Of a DNA stretch of 64,000 nt, positions 44,423 to 53,415 are shown piece by piece. The stretch spans positions 310,001-374,000 of the forward strand of contig NZ_QGDV01000001.1 in NCBI RefSeq assembly GCF_003149025.1, given 5' to 3'. Source of the DNA: Rathayibacter iranicus NCPPB 2253 = VKM Ac-1602. Lineage in GTDB: Bacteria > Actinomycetota > Actinomycetes > Actinomycetales > Microbacteriaceae. A program made the translations under genes and the position numbers. The notes under the pieces are model-generated. The model searched no databases. It worked only from the letters and a program-made list of their open reading frames with translations, and had not been told where the DNA came from. Each line of letters starts with the position of its first letter. Position 1 is the first letter of the stretch.

Positions 44423-46969
44423 TCAGGGGCACTTCTTCGCAGTGATGGTCACTTTGAGGGCCGCATCCGGAGCGACGGGCGAGCCGGCCGCCGGTTCCTG
44501 GGCCGTGACCTGCCCGGTGTCCGGGGCATTCGAGTCCTCGGAGCAGGCCAACGTGAGCTTCGTGAAGCCCGCTGCTCCGAAAGCGTTCTTCGCGGCGTCG
44601 AGCCCCTGCCCCGCCACGCTCGGCACGGTCTTTTGAGTACCGGAACTCGTGAAGACGGTGATGGTGCTTCCCGGTGCTGCCGTGCCGGAGGGGTCGGCGC
44701 GGGTGATGGTTCCAGCAGGGGCGCCGCTTGCCTCGGCACCACCCTGGAGAAGGCCAAAGCCTGCGGAGTCGAGCTTGGCCTTCGCGTCGGCGACGGTGAG
44801 CCCCTTCACGTCCGGGACGGTGGTCGCGGGTACGACCTGCAGCGATCCATCCGCCACGGGGAACTTGTCGCCGCCGTACTTCGCGTTTGCCGTCTGCATG
44901 TAGGGCTTCCAAATCCGGTGTCGCGCGAGCGCTGCGGGTCCGGACGGGAACTTCACGGCCCGCTGATTGACGTAGCCGTTCACGTTCACGACACCGACGA
45001 CCGTCGCGACCTTCGTGCTCGCGCCGCTCATCCACGTGGCGATGGCGTCGTCGGTCGTTCCGGTCTTGCCGATCAGGGGCGTGCCGTCACCGGGATCGCT
45101 GAACGTGGTTGTCCCGCCGTCGAAGGTGGATTGCAGAGCGACAGCGGCGGTCGCCGCAACGTTGCCGTCGATCGCCTGCTTGCAGTCCGCGGCAGGAATG
45201 GGAAGGGAAGCCTCGTTGGAGTCGACGATCTTGTCGATCGCGATTGGGTTGCAGACTGTCCCACCGGCAGCGATACCCGCGAAGGCGGTGGCCATGCTCA
45301 GCGGAGCAATCTCATTGGTCCCCAGGACCGCGGACCCGTTCTCTCCGAGGACGTTCCCATCGGCGCGATGCACGCCGAACGATTCGGCAGTGCCCTTGAT
45401 CGCGCAGAGGTCCAGCTTTTTTGCCATCGCGACGAAGCCGGTGTTCTCGGACTGCTTCGTGCTGTACGCCGCGGTCCAGATGCCGCCGTTGCCGCCCTCA
45501 TCGTTCTTCGGCGACCACCCGGCCTGCGACCAGGTCCCGTTAGCGTTGCAGCTGTCCTTGAAGGTGCCCCAGTCGGAGCGGACCTTCGCGTCCACGCTCT
45601 CGTTGAGGCTGTGCCCCTCCTTGAGCCACTCCATCAGCGTGAAGATCTTGTAGGTGGATCCGGGCTGGAAGCCGGAGGATCCGCCGTAGGAAAAGTCGGT
45701 GTTGTAGTTGACGCCTGTCGCCGTGGGGTCGGAGGCCTGGACGTCCGGATCCTGCGAGTACGTCTTGTTCTGCGCCATTGAGAGCACGCGTCCGGAGCCG
45801 GGCTGCACGCTGACGACGACCGCGCCGACGTCGAAGTTTGCCATGGTGCGCGGGACCTGGGCGTCGAGGTTCCGCTGTGCGGCATTCTGCAGATCGACGT
45901 CGAGTGTCGTGTAGACATCGAGGCCGCCGCGGCGGAAGTTACTCCACCGGCTGTCCTCATCGGCACCGAAAATCTCGTTGTTACGCAGGACGTTGGTGAC
46001 GTAATCGCAGAAGAAGCCTGCGTTGCCGGCGGTCGAGCAGCCGGTGCTGGGCTGGGTGATCGTCGGCTCGACGGGAGTGGCGACGGCGGCGTCGTGATCC
46101 TCCTGCGAGATCTTCCCCTCCTGGAGCATCTTTCCGATGATGTAGTCGCGGCGGTCTTTGTTGCGGGCGTAACCGTTCGCGGCACCGTTATCCGCGTTGT
46201 CCGGCTGGTCGATTCGCAACACTGACGGGTTGTTGACGATGGCGATGAGCGATGCTGCCTGGGCGATGGAGAGGTCGGCCGCAGTGGTGTTGTAGTAGTA
46301 ACTCGCGGCGGTCTCGAGGCCGTAGGTCGTGCCTCCGAAGAACGCGATATTGAGGTAGCCCTGGAGGATTTGATCCTTCGTGTACTGCTTCTCGATCCCA
46401 ATCGCGAACTTCATCTCGCGGAGCTTGCGCTCGGGCGACGTGCGGGTTGCCTCATCGATTGCCGCAGTGCGCTCGGACTCGTCGGTGATATCGCGTACGG
46501 CCTTCTCGACGAGCACGTTCTTGACGTACTGCTGGGTGATGGAGGAGCCGCCTTGCACGTCGTTGCCGAGCACATAGGTTTGGGCGACTGCGCGGAGCGT
46601 GCCGGGGAGGTCGACTCCGCTGTGCGAGTAGAAGCGGGGGTCCTCACCCGAGACGGCGGCGTCCTTCGCGGACTGCGCGATCCGGTCGAGCGGGACTTCG
46701 ACGCGGTTCTCCACGTAGAAAGAGGCGAGTAGCTGCGATGAACCATCGGCGCCCGTGGCAAAGATGTTGCTCTTCTCGGACAGCTTGTCGACTTCGAGGT
46801 AGTCGGGCAGTCCGTCGAAGACTCCGATCGACTCGTTCGCGGCGACTCCTGCGAGCGCCACGGCGGGGGTGACGGTGGCGGTCACGAGGACGCCGGCGGC
46901 GACGCTCATGCCCAGGAAGCCGACGGTCGCCTTGACAACGCTGCCGATGGTCCTTCTGTCGGACGCCAA
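44423..46969 (-). CDS. Class A penicillin-binding protein with PASTA domains
   Basis: An 848-residue bifunctional peptidoglycan synthase. A membrane anchor (about residues 12-42) is followed by the GT51 transglycosylase domain (GEDPRFYSHSGVDLPGTLRA, GGSSITQQYVKN). The transpeptidase domain has STYK near residue 435 (catalytic Ser), SEN near 506 and KTG near 631. Two C-terminal PASTA repeats (TTVPDVKGLTVADAKAKLDS and KTVPSVAGQGLDAAKNAFGA) sense peptidoglycan fragments or partner proteins. The TTG start at 46969 has AAGGAG 6 nt upstream. Confidence 0.95.
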   Translation of the reverse strand: MASDRRTIGSVVKATVGFLGMSVAAGVLVTATVTPAVALAGVAANESIGVFDGLPDYLEVDKLSEKSNIFATGADGSSQLLASFYVENRVEVPLDRIAQSAKDAAVSGEDPRFYSHSGVDLPGTLRAVAQTYVLGNDVQGGSSITQQYVKNVLVEKAVRDITDESERTAAIDEATRTSPERKLREMKFAIGIEKQYTKDQILQGYLNIAFFGGTTYGLETAASYYYNTTAADLSIAQAASLIAIVNNPSVLRIDQPDNADNGAANGYARNKDRRDYIIGKMLQEGKISQEDHDAAVATPVEPTITQPSTGCSTAGNAGFFCDYVTNVLRNNEIFGADEDSRWSNFRRGGLDVYTTLDVDLQNAAQRNLDAQVPRTMANFDVGAVVVSVQPGSGRVLSMAQNKTYSQDPDVQASDPTATGVNYNTDFSYGGSSGFQPGSTYKIFTLMEWLKEGHSLNESVDAKVRSDWGTFKDSCNANGTWSQAGWSPKNDEGGNGGIWTAAYSTKQSENTGFVAMAKKLDLCAIKGTAESFGVHRADGNVLGENGSAVLGTNEIAPLSMATAFAGIAAGGTVCNPIAIDKIVDSNEASLPIPAADCKQAIDGNVAATAAVALQSTFDGGTTTFSDPGDGTPLIGKTGTTDDAIATWMSGASTKVATVVGVVNVNGYVNQRAVKFPSGPAALARHRIWKPYMQTANAKYGGDKFPVADGSLQVVPATTVPDVKGLTVADAKAKLDSAGFGLLQGGAEASGAPAGTITRADPSGTAAPGSTITVFTSSGTQKTVPSVAGQGLDAAKNAFGAAGFTKLTLACSEDSNAPDTGQVTAQEPAAGSPVAPDAALKVTITAKKCP

Positions 46970-47160
46970 ATCTTCTCCTTCGGGAATCCCCCCGGGATGC
47001 TGCGACGACGGTGGCCGACGCCCCGCGCTGTCTGCGCGAGATCAACCTCGACAGACTAACCCGAGACCCCCCGAAGACAAAGACCCGGCCAGAGGCCCAA
47101 AAAGTCTGTGGAGGTTCGGAGGTGCAGCGATTGTCTGCCGGGTGCGACTCCCGTGAGTGC

Positions 47161-47607
47161 TCAGGCGGTGACCGGCCAGACGTAGTCGAGGTCGTTCGGC
47201 GTGCCTGGAAAGAGCGGGGCGTAGTGCACCTCGTCCTTCGCCACGAGATTCGAGCGGTGCGAGAGATGCACGAGCTCAGCACCGAACCACGGCGGCATCG
47301 GATAGTCGCCGGACTGGTATGCGGCGAGGTCCGGCGGCACGGCCGCGAGTGCCGCCTCCGTCTTCACCAGGCAGGTGTCGGCAAAGCCGCGAGCGGCCCA
47401 CTCGGCGCAGGTTTCGCGCTGATACGCCATGAGGGCGGGCCGATAGCCGCGCCACATCCGTGTGACGGGGTGGTTCTGCCAGCCGTAGCCGGGCACGGTG
47501 AGCGCCCGCATCACCTGGAGCGTTTCGACCCGCTGCTTGCCCAGTCGTCTGCTGTCGAGGGCGCGGACGCTGTTGCGCAGGTCGGGGTAGGGGAGGAAGG
47601 TCTGCAT
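47161..47607 (-). CDS. MSMEG_6728-type protein (pyrimidine-dimer glycosylase-like)
   Basis: A 148-residue protein of the actinobacterial MSMEG_6728 family, distantly related to T4-type pyrimidine-dimer DNA glycosylases. Signature stretches are MQTFLPYPDLRNSVRALDSR, RLGKQRVETLQVMRAL and GYGWQNHPVTRMWRGY, which carry the conserved Arg and His residues, and the late MPPWFGAELVHLSHRSNL. Activity is not proven for the family. Start at 47607 matches homologues; an ATG at 47616 is possible. Confidence 0.8.
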   Translation of the reverse strand: MQTFLPYPDLRNSVRALDSRRLGKQRVETLQVMRALTVPGYGWQNHPVTRMWRGYRPALMAYQRETCAEWAARGFADTCLVKTEAALAAVPPDLAAYQSGDYPMPPWFGAELVHLSHRSNLVAKDEVHYAPLFPGTPNDLDYVWPVTA

Positions 47608-48093
47608 CTCCTCCATTCAACAGCCGCAGGACGCCCCGCGGCCACCGTCCCGTTACGCCCACTGTCGCCTGCGCGCGTGTGGGACTTCCTGCGACAAGCC
47701 GGTGCGCTTCCGCACCCGCGACGGCGCGACGGAGGCGTGGATCGAGGGGTCGAGCCGCTACTTCGCGGTCTCGGAGCCGGCCGTGCACTCCGCTCTCGTG
47801 GTGGCGGTGGCCGTCGCTCGGGACTGAGGGCGGGAGAGTAGCAGCTGCTTGCGACACTGCTTCGGTGCCGCAGGGCTTTGGGGCATTCTCGTACCAGGTG
47901 ACGGAGTCTCAGCCGCCGACGGGTGGGAGCGCGGACGCCGGGCTTGGCTGCCCGACTGTCCACGCGGGGCCCGCCGACCGCGCCGCCGACCGCGCCGCGG
48001 TGACGGTAGACGGGCGTGGGTCTCGGCGCCTCCGTACACTGGCGCGCGAGAGTGACCCCCCTGAGGGTGGGGTGGAAGGAATGGCCGACAACA
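47608..48093. other. Intergenic region before the LCP gene
   Basis: A frame without a start codon runs to a TGA at about 47827 with a protein-like sequence (DKPVRFRTRDGATEAWIEGS, SRYFAVSEPAVHSALVVAV). It could be a gene fragment or a small gene whose start I cannot see. TACACT at 48035-48040 is a candidate -10 box for the LCP gene, with an in-frame GTG at 48052. Nothing else is evident. Confidence 0.4.
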
Positions 48094-49272
48094 ATGAGCA
48101 GTCACGATCGAAGCGTCCGGCATGGGCGCCTGCGGCCCCGGTCCGGTGCCCGCTCCCTCCTTCTCGTGATGGCTGCGTGTCTCGGCGTGCTCGCCGTGAG
48201 CGGAGCCTCGCTCGTCGCGATCGCGACGGCCAGCATCAGCCGGAACGTCGCGGACAACGCGGTCGACCTGGGTGTCACGGCTCCCGGCGACGCTGGCCCG
48301 CAGACGGGGGCGATCGAGGGCGGCTTCTCCGTTCTCGTCGTCGGCACCGACAACGACGCGACCCAGGGGGAGCGATTCGGAGTCCGCGACGCGACCCTCA
48401 ACGACGTCAACATTTTGCTGCACGTCTCAGCCGACCATCGAAGTGCGACAGTAATCAGCTTCCCGCGCGACCTGATCCTCGATCGACCCGACTGCACAAA
48501 CGCCGAGACGGGCGCTGTCAGCGCGGCGGAGACGGGTGTCACGCTGAACTCGACGTTCGAGGACGGCGGCCTGGCGTGCGTCAACGACACCTTGCAGCGG
48601 TTCACCGGCCTGACCGTCCCCTACGCCGGCTGGGTGTCGTTCGACGGTGTCATCGAAATGAGCAACGCCGTCGGCGGTGTCCCGATCTGCCTGTCCGGTC
48701 CGATTCTCGACACCGACTCCGGCCTCGACCTGCCCGCGGGCACCACAACCGTGTCCGGAGCGACGGCGCTCGCGTTCCTTCGCACACGCCACGGTGTCGG
48801 CGACGGGAGCGACCTCAGCCGCATCTCCTCGCAGCAGCAGTACCTTGCCTCTCTCATGCGCACCGTCCGCTCCGCGAATACCCTCTCGAACTTCCCGGCG
48901 CTCTACGGACTCGCCCACGCCGCGTCCTCAAACCTGCACCTTTCGACCACGATGACGAGTCCGGCGACGATGATCGCGCTCGCGCTCTCGCTCAAGGACA
49001 TTGATCTGTCGCAGATGGTCTTCGTGCAATACCCGGTGCTCGATGATCCAAACCGCCCCGGGAAGGTCGTTCCGGACACGGTGCTCGGCGCCCAGCTGAT
49101 GGCGCGGGTCGTCAACGACCAGCCCGTCACGCTGGCCTCGACTCCGCCCGCAGAGCAACCGCCCCAGGGCGACGGGACGCCCGCCGCGACCCAGGAGTCG
49201 GCCGCTCCGGAGGAACTGGCCGCCCCCGGCCAGACCGCGGCTCAGCAGACCTGCGCGGTCCCGTCGAACTGA
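48094..49272 (+). CDS. LytR-CpsA-Psr (LCP) family ligase
   Basis: A 392-residue membrane-anchored enzyme that transfers wall glycans from polyprenyl carriers onto peptidoglycan. One membrane helix (SLLLVMAACLGVLAVSGASLV) precedes the LCP domain with VLVVGTDNDA, SATVISFPRDLILD (conserved PRD), TFEDGG and LAFLRTRHGVGDGSDLSRISSQQQ (the RxRxxDxxR-type region). The C-terminal tail is Pro/Ala/Gln-rich. ATG 48094 was chosen with AAGGA 14 nt upstream; GTG 48052 is an alternative. Confidence 0.9.
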   Translation: MSSHDRSVRHGRLRPRSGARSLLLVMAACLGVLAVSGASLVAIATASISRNVADNAVDLGVTAPGDAGPQTGAIEGGFSVLVVGTDNDATQGERFGVRDATLNDVNILLHVSADHRSATVISFPRDLILDRPDCTNAETGAVSAAETGVTLNSTFEDGGLACVNDTLQRFTGLTVPYAGWVSFDGVIEMSNAVGGVPICLSGPILDTDSGLDLPAGTTTVSGATALAFLRTRHGVGDGSDLSRISSQQQYLASLMRTVRSANTLSNFPALYGLAHAASSNLHLSTTMTSPATMIALALSLKDIDLSQMVFVQYPVLDDPNRPGKVVPDTVLGAQLMARVVNDQPVTLASTPPAEQPPQGDGTPAATQESAAPEELAAPGQTAAQQTCAVPSN

Positions 49273-49313
49273 GCGCCGCCGTTCATCGGTCCGGTGCTAG
49301 CGGGGCTGCGCGG

Positions 49314-49571
49314 TCAGACGTCTTCGCCGATGGAGAGGCGGAGCCGGTGGATCTGAGCGTCGAGAGCCGCATAGCACTCCTGATCCGAGGGTGTGTGTCC
49401 GAGGCGTGACCCGAGGTCGGTCCGGAACCTTTCCCTCATGTGGCGCAGAAGGGTCTCCTCGTGGGCGAGGCCGACGCCCGCGAGGAAGCTGCTGTTGAGG
49501 TTCGCGAGCACGCCGATGCTGATGATGCGGTCGTCCAGCGTGACGACGTCGGGGCGGTCGTGAGGCGTCAT
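49314..49571 (-). CDS. Small hypothetical protein
   Basis: An 85-residue soluble helical protein (LDDRIISIGVLANLNSSFLA, LAHEETLLRHMRERFRTDLG, DAQIHRLRLSIGEDV). No family recognised. ATG 49571 without a clear Shine-Dalgarno sequence. It is divergent from the glycosyltransferase gene. Confidence 0.55.
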   Translation of the reverse strand: MTPHDRPDVVTLDDRIISIGVLANLNSSFLAGVGLAHEETLLRHMRERFRTDLGSRLGHTPSDQECYAALDAQIHRLRLSIGEDV

Positions 49572-49744
49572 GTGACTATCTCCGGCGTGGGGAGTCGATC
49601 GTGAAAGGCTCGGTCGTCGTCATGTCCGCCCCCCGCAATGTCGGTCGAGAGCTGGCTCAACTCTGCGGCCCCAGCCTGGCACGCTGCGGCGCGAAAGGAT
49701 GCCTGCTGTGGAGGGAAAGGTGCGCGAGCAGCCATGATGTGGAG

Positions 49745-50572
49745 GTGCGTGTCTCGGTAGTCGTCCCCGTCTGGAACGAGGAGGACTGCATCATCCGCTG
49801 CCTCGAGGCCCTGCAGAGGCAGACGGTCGCGCCCTTTGAGGTGCTCGTGGTCGACAACCTCTCGACCGACGACACCGTCCAGCGCGTGCTGGCTATGGCG
49901 CCGAGCAGCGTCCCGATCCGTGTGCTGCGGCAGGACCACCGCCAGGGGCTGATCCCGACGCGCGACCACGGGTTCGGGGCGGCGGAGGGGGACGTCCTCG
50001 CGCGCATTGATGCCGACACCGTCGTCCAACACGATTGGGTGGAGCGGCTGACGGCGAGCTTCGCATCCGGTGCCGTCTGCGCCGTGACCGGTTCAGTGGG
50101 CTATTACGACGTCGTCTGTGCATCTGTGCTCGGGCGCCTCGACCTCGGGGTGCGGCGGCTTCTGTTCGCCCTCGAGCGGCGTCAGCCGTACCTGTTTGGC
50201 TCGAACATGGCGATCCGGCGCGACGCGTGGCTGCTGATCGCCGACGAGGTGTGCGCCGACGTCGAGGACCGGTTCCACGAGGACATCGACCTCGCGATCC
50301 ATCTGACCCGGCGAGCATTGCCCATCCGCTTCGACTCCGCCGTGCGAGCCACGATCTCGGCGCGTCGCTTGAACTCCACCGCCTCCGATTTCCACGACTA
50401 CCTCTCCCGATTCACCAGGACGTTCGAGGCGCACGAGACGACCCACGTTCCGCTGCGCCTCGTCGCCGCGCTGCTGCGCGTCAGCTTCCCGCTCCTGCGC
50501 CGCGCCCACCTGCGGGCGGTCGCCCCGGCACAGCTGGCGCCCGCGTCCGAACGGCTCGACGAAGCAGCGTGA
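49745..50572 (+). CDS. Glycosyltransferase family 2
   Basis: A 275-residue GT-A enzyme. VSVVVPVWNEEDCIIRCLEA is the nucleotide-sugar-binding N-terminus, VVDNLSTDDT and ARIDADTVVQ carry the acidic metal-binding motif, and EDRFHEDIDLAIHLTRR has the catalytic ED region. GTG 49745 lies 7 nt after CATGAT (49733-49738), a leaderless arrangement; an earlier ATG at 49601 adds unrelated residues. Donor and acceptor unknown. It sits near the LCP gene, consistent with cell-surface glycan work. Confidence 0.85.
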   Translation: MRVSVVVPVWNEEDCIIRCLEALQRQTVAPFEVLVVDNLSTDDTVQRVLAMAPSSVPIRVLRQDHRQGLIPTRDHGFGAAEGDVLARIDADTVVQHDWVERLTASFASGAVCAVTGSVGYYDVVCASVLGRLDLGVRRLLFALERRQPYLFGSNMAIRRDAWLLIADEVCADVEDRFHEDIDLAIHLTRRALPIRFDSAVRATISARRLNSTASDFHDYLSRFTRTFEAHETTHVPLRLVAALLRVSFPLLRRAHLRAVAPAQLAPASERLDEAA

Positions 50573-50753
50573 CCATGGCCCGAGTGAGGGAACCTTGAAT
50601 CAACGAGGGAGCCCGTTGGGGCGGGCGGCCTCGACTGTTCGGACGCCCCTCGCTGCCTGTGAGAATCTCAGAGAATGATCGGTTGCGGAGGCATGGCCGC
50701 CTCTGGCAATGTCCCCTCGGAACGTTATCGGTATATTTTCGGGGGAGACGACG

Positions 50754-51449
50754 ATGCATTGTGCTGCTTGGGTGAAGCGAATGTCGACTGGCTTAGCGAC
50801 AGTGGCGGTTCTCGCCTCCGTCGCCCTTGGCCCGGTCGCTGCCGCCGATGATGCTCCCTCTGGATACTTGACCGCCGCGCAGATCGACGCCGTCACGGCG
50901 GCGATGACCGACGCGGGAATTCCCGCGAGCGAACAGACGGGGCTCATTATCACTCTTGACGCCGGAAAAGCGGTCGAATCCCAGATCGGCTCCTCGATTC
51001 CGGTCTCCACCTTCACGGAGCAGCGCGCGGGTCGTACTCGCACCGTCAGCGTCTTTAGCGATGGCTCGCGACGCTGGGTCGAGCAGCAGACGCCGACACG
51101 GGAGAAAGGATTCTCGACTCAATCAATTGACCCGCGAAGAAGCGAATGCAGCTATGGCGGTGGCTGGTTCACCAACTGCAAGATCGCTATCAGCGACATT
51201 GTCAGCACGGCGTCATTTCGGGTTGACTATGCGGCGGATAAGGTCCGGGACTACCGCGGAGCTGGCTGTAATAATTCGGTCGGGAGCTGCTCCGTCTCCG
51301 GCGGGATCAAGCGCCCCACCGCAGGGTCGGAGGGGCCTGCCTGGGCCGAGATGGAGTTCCACGCGAACGTCGGACCCATCGCGAATGTCGCGAGTGGCGC
51401 CTTCGGTATCCGCGTCGAAGGTCCGTGGGTCTCGCTCTACGGCTCCTGA
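50754..51449 (+). CDS. Secreted protein of unknown function
   Basis: A 231-residue protein with a Sec signal peptide ending near LGPVAAA (about residue 31). The mature part begins helical (YLTAAQIDAVTAAMTDAGIP) and then appears beta-rich, with four cysteines in SECSYGGGWFTNCKIAIS and GCNNSVGSCSVSGG that could form two disulfides. ATG 50754 follows GGGGGAG, with TATATT (50731-50736) as probable -10. Family not recognised; codon use is less GC-rich, suggesting acquisition. Confidence 0.7.
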   Translation: MHCAAWVKRMSTGLATVAVLASVALGPVAAADDAPSGYLTAAQIDAVTAAMTDAGIPASEQTGLIITLDAGKAVESQIGSSIPVSTFTEQRAGRTRTVSVFSDGSRRWVEQQTPTREKGFSTQSIDPRRSECSYGGGWFTNCKIAISDIVSTASFRVDYAADKVRDYRGAGCNNSVGSCSVSGGIKRPTAGSEGPAWAEMEFHANVGPIANVASGAFGIRVEGPWVSLYGS

Positions 51450-51475
51450 GCCCACCGCCGAGATGGCCCTACCGA

Positions 51476-51537
51476 GGGAACCCCCGACCGTCGAGGGGGC
51501 CCGCTGTAGCTGGCGACCTCAACGGTTCGGGGTTCCC
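51476..51537. terminator. Long inverted repeat after the secreted-protein gene
   Basis: 21-nt arms (51476-51496 and 51517-51537, GGGAACCCC...GGGGTTCCC) with three mismatches around a 20-nt loop. It lies between convergent genes, probably a bidirectional terminator. Confidence 0.65.
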
Positions 51538-51556
51538 CCGGTGCGGCCGATGCGGC

Positions 51557-52168
51557 TCACGAGAGCTCGGCATTCGGCTCCGTCGGGAACGGTCCGACAC
51601 CCAGCAAGAACCGGAGGATCGCGTCCGCCGGGGCGCGCAGGGCCGGGCCGGTGCCCAACTCCCAGTCGGCGTCGGTCGGCGAGAGGGTGCGGTCACGGAC
51701 GGCGGCGCGGATGGCGAGGGGCGCGCGCTGAAGGCGGTCGAGGGCGACGGCTCCGGAGACGTGGGGCGGCAGCATGAAGGGGCTGGGAGTGAGGGAAAAC
51801 TCAACCCGGACGACGTCGACCAGCTCGGACACCGACCGCGGTCCGTTGCCTGACCGGCGAGCGGACGCGAGGGCGGCGAGAACGGCGGGGACGTCGGCGG
51901 GCGAGGGAGGGGAGGGCGCTTCGCGAGCACCGAAGCGGGTGGCGAGTCGCTGGCGCGTACTGCTCGAGAGTCGAACGATGAGTTCCCCAAGCAGGGCGTC
52001 CCGGGAGACGGCACTGGCCGCGTCCCCCTCCGCAGTGGAGGGAGATGCGGCCAGGACGGCGAGGCGGTCGAGCCGCTCGGCGACGAGGGGGCGCCAGTCG
52101 TTGCTGACGCCCGTCTCGTCGACCGAGGGTCGTGTGCCCAGCGGCAGGTAACGGGACCAGTCGGGCAC
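51557..52168 (-). CDS. Hypothetical protein at the end of the sugar ABC operon
   Basis: A 203-residue soluble protein of unrecognised family. It opens VPDWSRYLPLGTRPSVDETG, has a helical middle (LVAERLDRLAVLAAS, ALLGELIVRLSSSTRQRLAT) and ends with DAILRFLLGVGPFPTEPNAE. GTG 52168 lies 11 bp after the permease stop, so it is likely co-transcribed with the transporter. No enzyme motif is seen. Confidence 0.6.
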   Translation of the reverse strand: MPDWSRYLPLGTRPSVDETGVSNDWRPLVAERLDRLAVLAASPSTAEGDAASAVSRDALLGELIVRLSSSTRQRLATRFGAREAPSPPSPADVPAVLAALASARRSGNGPRSVSELVDVVRVEFSLTPSPFMLPPHVSGAVALDRLQRAPLAIRAAVRDRTLSPTDADWELGTGPALRAPADAILRFLLGVGPFPTEPNAELS

Positions 52169-52179
52169 GAGCGGAGGGC

Positions 52180-53415
52180 CTAGCGTCCGCCCGAGCGGCG
52201 CTTGTTGTAGACATCGAAGGCGACAGCGAGCAGGAGCACGAGGCCCTTGACCGCCTGCTGCCACTCAATGCCGATGCCCATGATCGACATGCCGTTGTTC
52301 AGCACGCCGATGATGAGACCACCGATGATCGCGCCGCCGATGGTGCCGACGCCGCCCTGGACCGCCGCGCCGCCGATGAAGGCCGCCGAGATGGCCTCGA
52401 GCTCGAAGCCGTCGCCCGCCTTGGGTCCTGCCAGGTTGAGGCGCGCGGTGAAGACGAGGCCGGCCAGCGCCGCGAGGACGCCCATGTTGACGAACAGCCA
52501 GAAGGTGACGTTGCGGGTCTTGATGCCCGAGAGTTCGGCGGCGTGCAGATTGCCGCCGATGGCGTAGACATGACGGCCGAAGACCGAGCGGTTCATGACG
52601 ACGCCGTAGATGAGCACGAGCACGGCGAGCACGATCAGGGTGACCGGGATGCCCTTGAAGGTCGCCAGCGCGAAGGCGAACGCGCCGATCACGATGGCGA
52701 CGAGAACGAGCTTGGTGACGAACCAGGCGCCCGGCTCGACGCTCTGCGCATACTTTTGGCGGCCGCGCCGGGTGCGCACGGACTGCACGGTGAAGGCGAC
52801 GATCGCGAGCGCGCCGATGACAAGTGACAGCGGGTCGAGGTCGCTCGTGCCGAACAGGTCGGTGAGGAATCCATTACCCAGCGCGCGGTACTCGGTCGGG
52901 AAGGAACCGATGTTCGCGTTGCCCAGGACGACGAGCGCCAGGCCGCGGAAAATCAGCATGCCCGCCAAAGTCACGATGAATGCGGGGATTCCGACGTAGG
53001 CGATCCAGAAGCCCTGCCAGGCTCCAACCGCCGCTCCGATCAGAAGGGAGAGGACGATCGACAACCACCAGGGGAGTCCGAGGTTGACCGCAAACACTCC
53101 CGAGATTGCGCCGACAAAAGCGGCGACCGAGCCGACCGAGAGGTCGATGTGTCCAGCCACAATGACCATCACCATGCCGATGGCGAGGATCAGGATGTAG
53201 CCGTTCTGCACGATGAGGTTCGAGATGTTCTGCGGGCGGAGGAGGATTCCACCGGTCATGATCTCGAACAGCACCACCACCACGATGAGGGCGATGAAGA
53301 TGCCGTTCTTGCCGAGGTCGCCCAGTACGTGACTGAGGCGCTTCGTGAAGGCGTTCTCGGTGGGCTTCACCTGCGCGCCCGCTGCGGTGGACGGGCCGTT
53401 CTGCAGATCGGTCAT
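52180..53415 (-). CDS. Sugar ABC transporter permease (MmsB/XylH/GguB type)
   Basis: A 411-residue membrane protein with about ten or more helices. [28 protein letters not shown] is the family's hallmark HIDLSVGS loop, and [31 protein letters not shown] the second. An insertion with charged residues ([20 protein letters not shown]) matches the long MmsB/GguB type. The start overlaps the ATPase stop (ATGA). It works with the double-ATPase and ChvE-like binding protein upstream. Confidence 0.95.
   Translation of the reverse strand: MTDLQNGPSTAAGAQVKPTENAFTKRLSHVLGDLGKNGIFIALIVVVVLFEIMTGGILLRPQNISNLIVQNGYILILAIGMVMVIVAGHIDLSVGSVAAFVGAISGVFAVNLGLPWWLSIVLSLLIGAAVGAWQGFWIAYVGIPAFIVTLAGMLIFRGLALVVLGNANIGSFPTEYRALGNGFLTDLFGTSDLDPLSLVIGALAIVAFTVQSVRTRRGRQKYAQSVEPGAWFVTKLVLVAIVIGAFAFALATFKGIPVTLIVLAVLVLIYGVVMNRSVFGRHVYAIGGNLHAAELSGIKTRNVTFWLFVNMGVLAALAGLVFTARLNLAGPKAGDGFELEAISAAFIGGAAVQGGVGTIGGAIIGGLIIGVLNNGMSIMGIGIEWQQAVKGLVLLLAVAFDVYNKRRSGGR

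Noticed and set aside
47617-47827. A possible small gene with the product stretch DKPVRFRTRDGATEAWIEGS
   Set aside because: No start codon is visible in frame and the upstream part overlaps the start region of the minus-strand gene; kept only as a note on the intergenic region.
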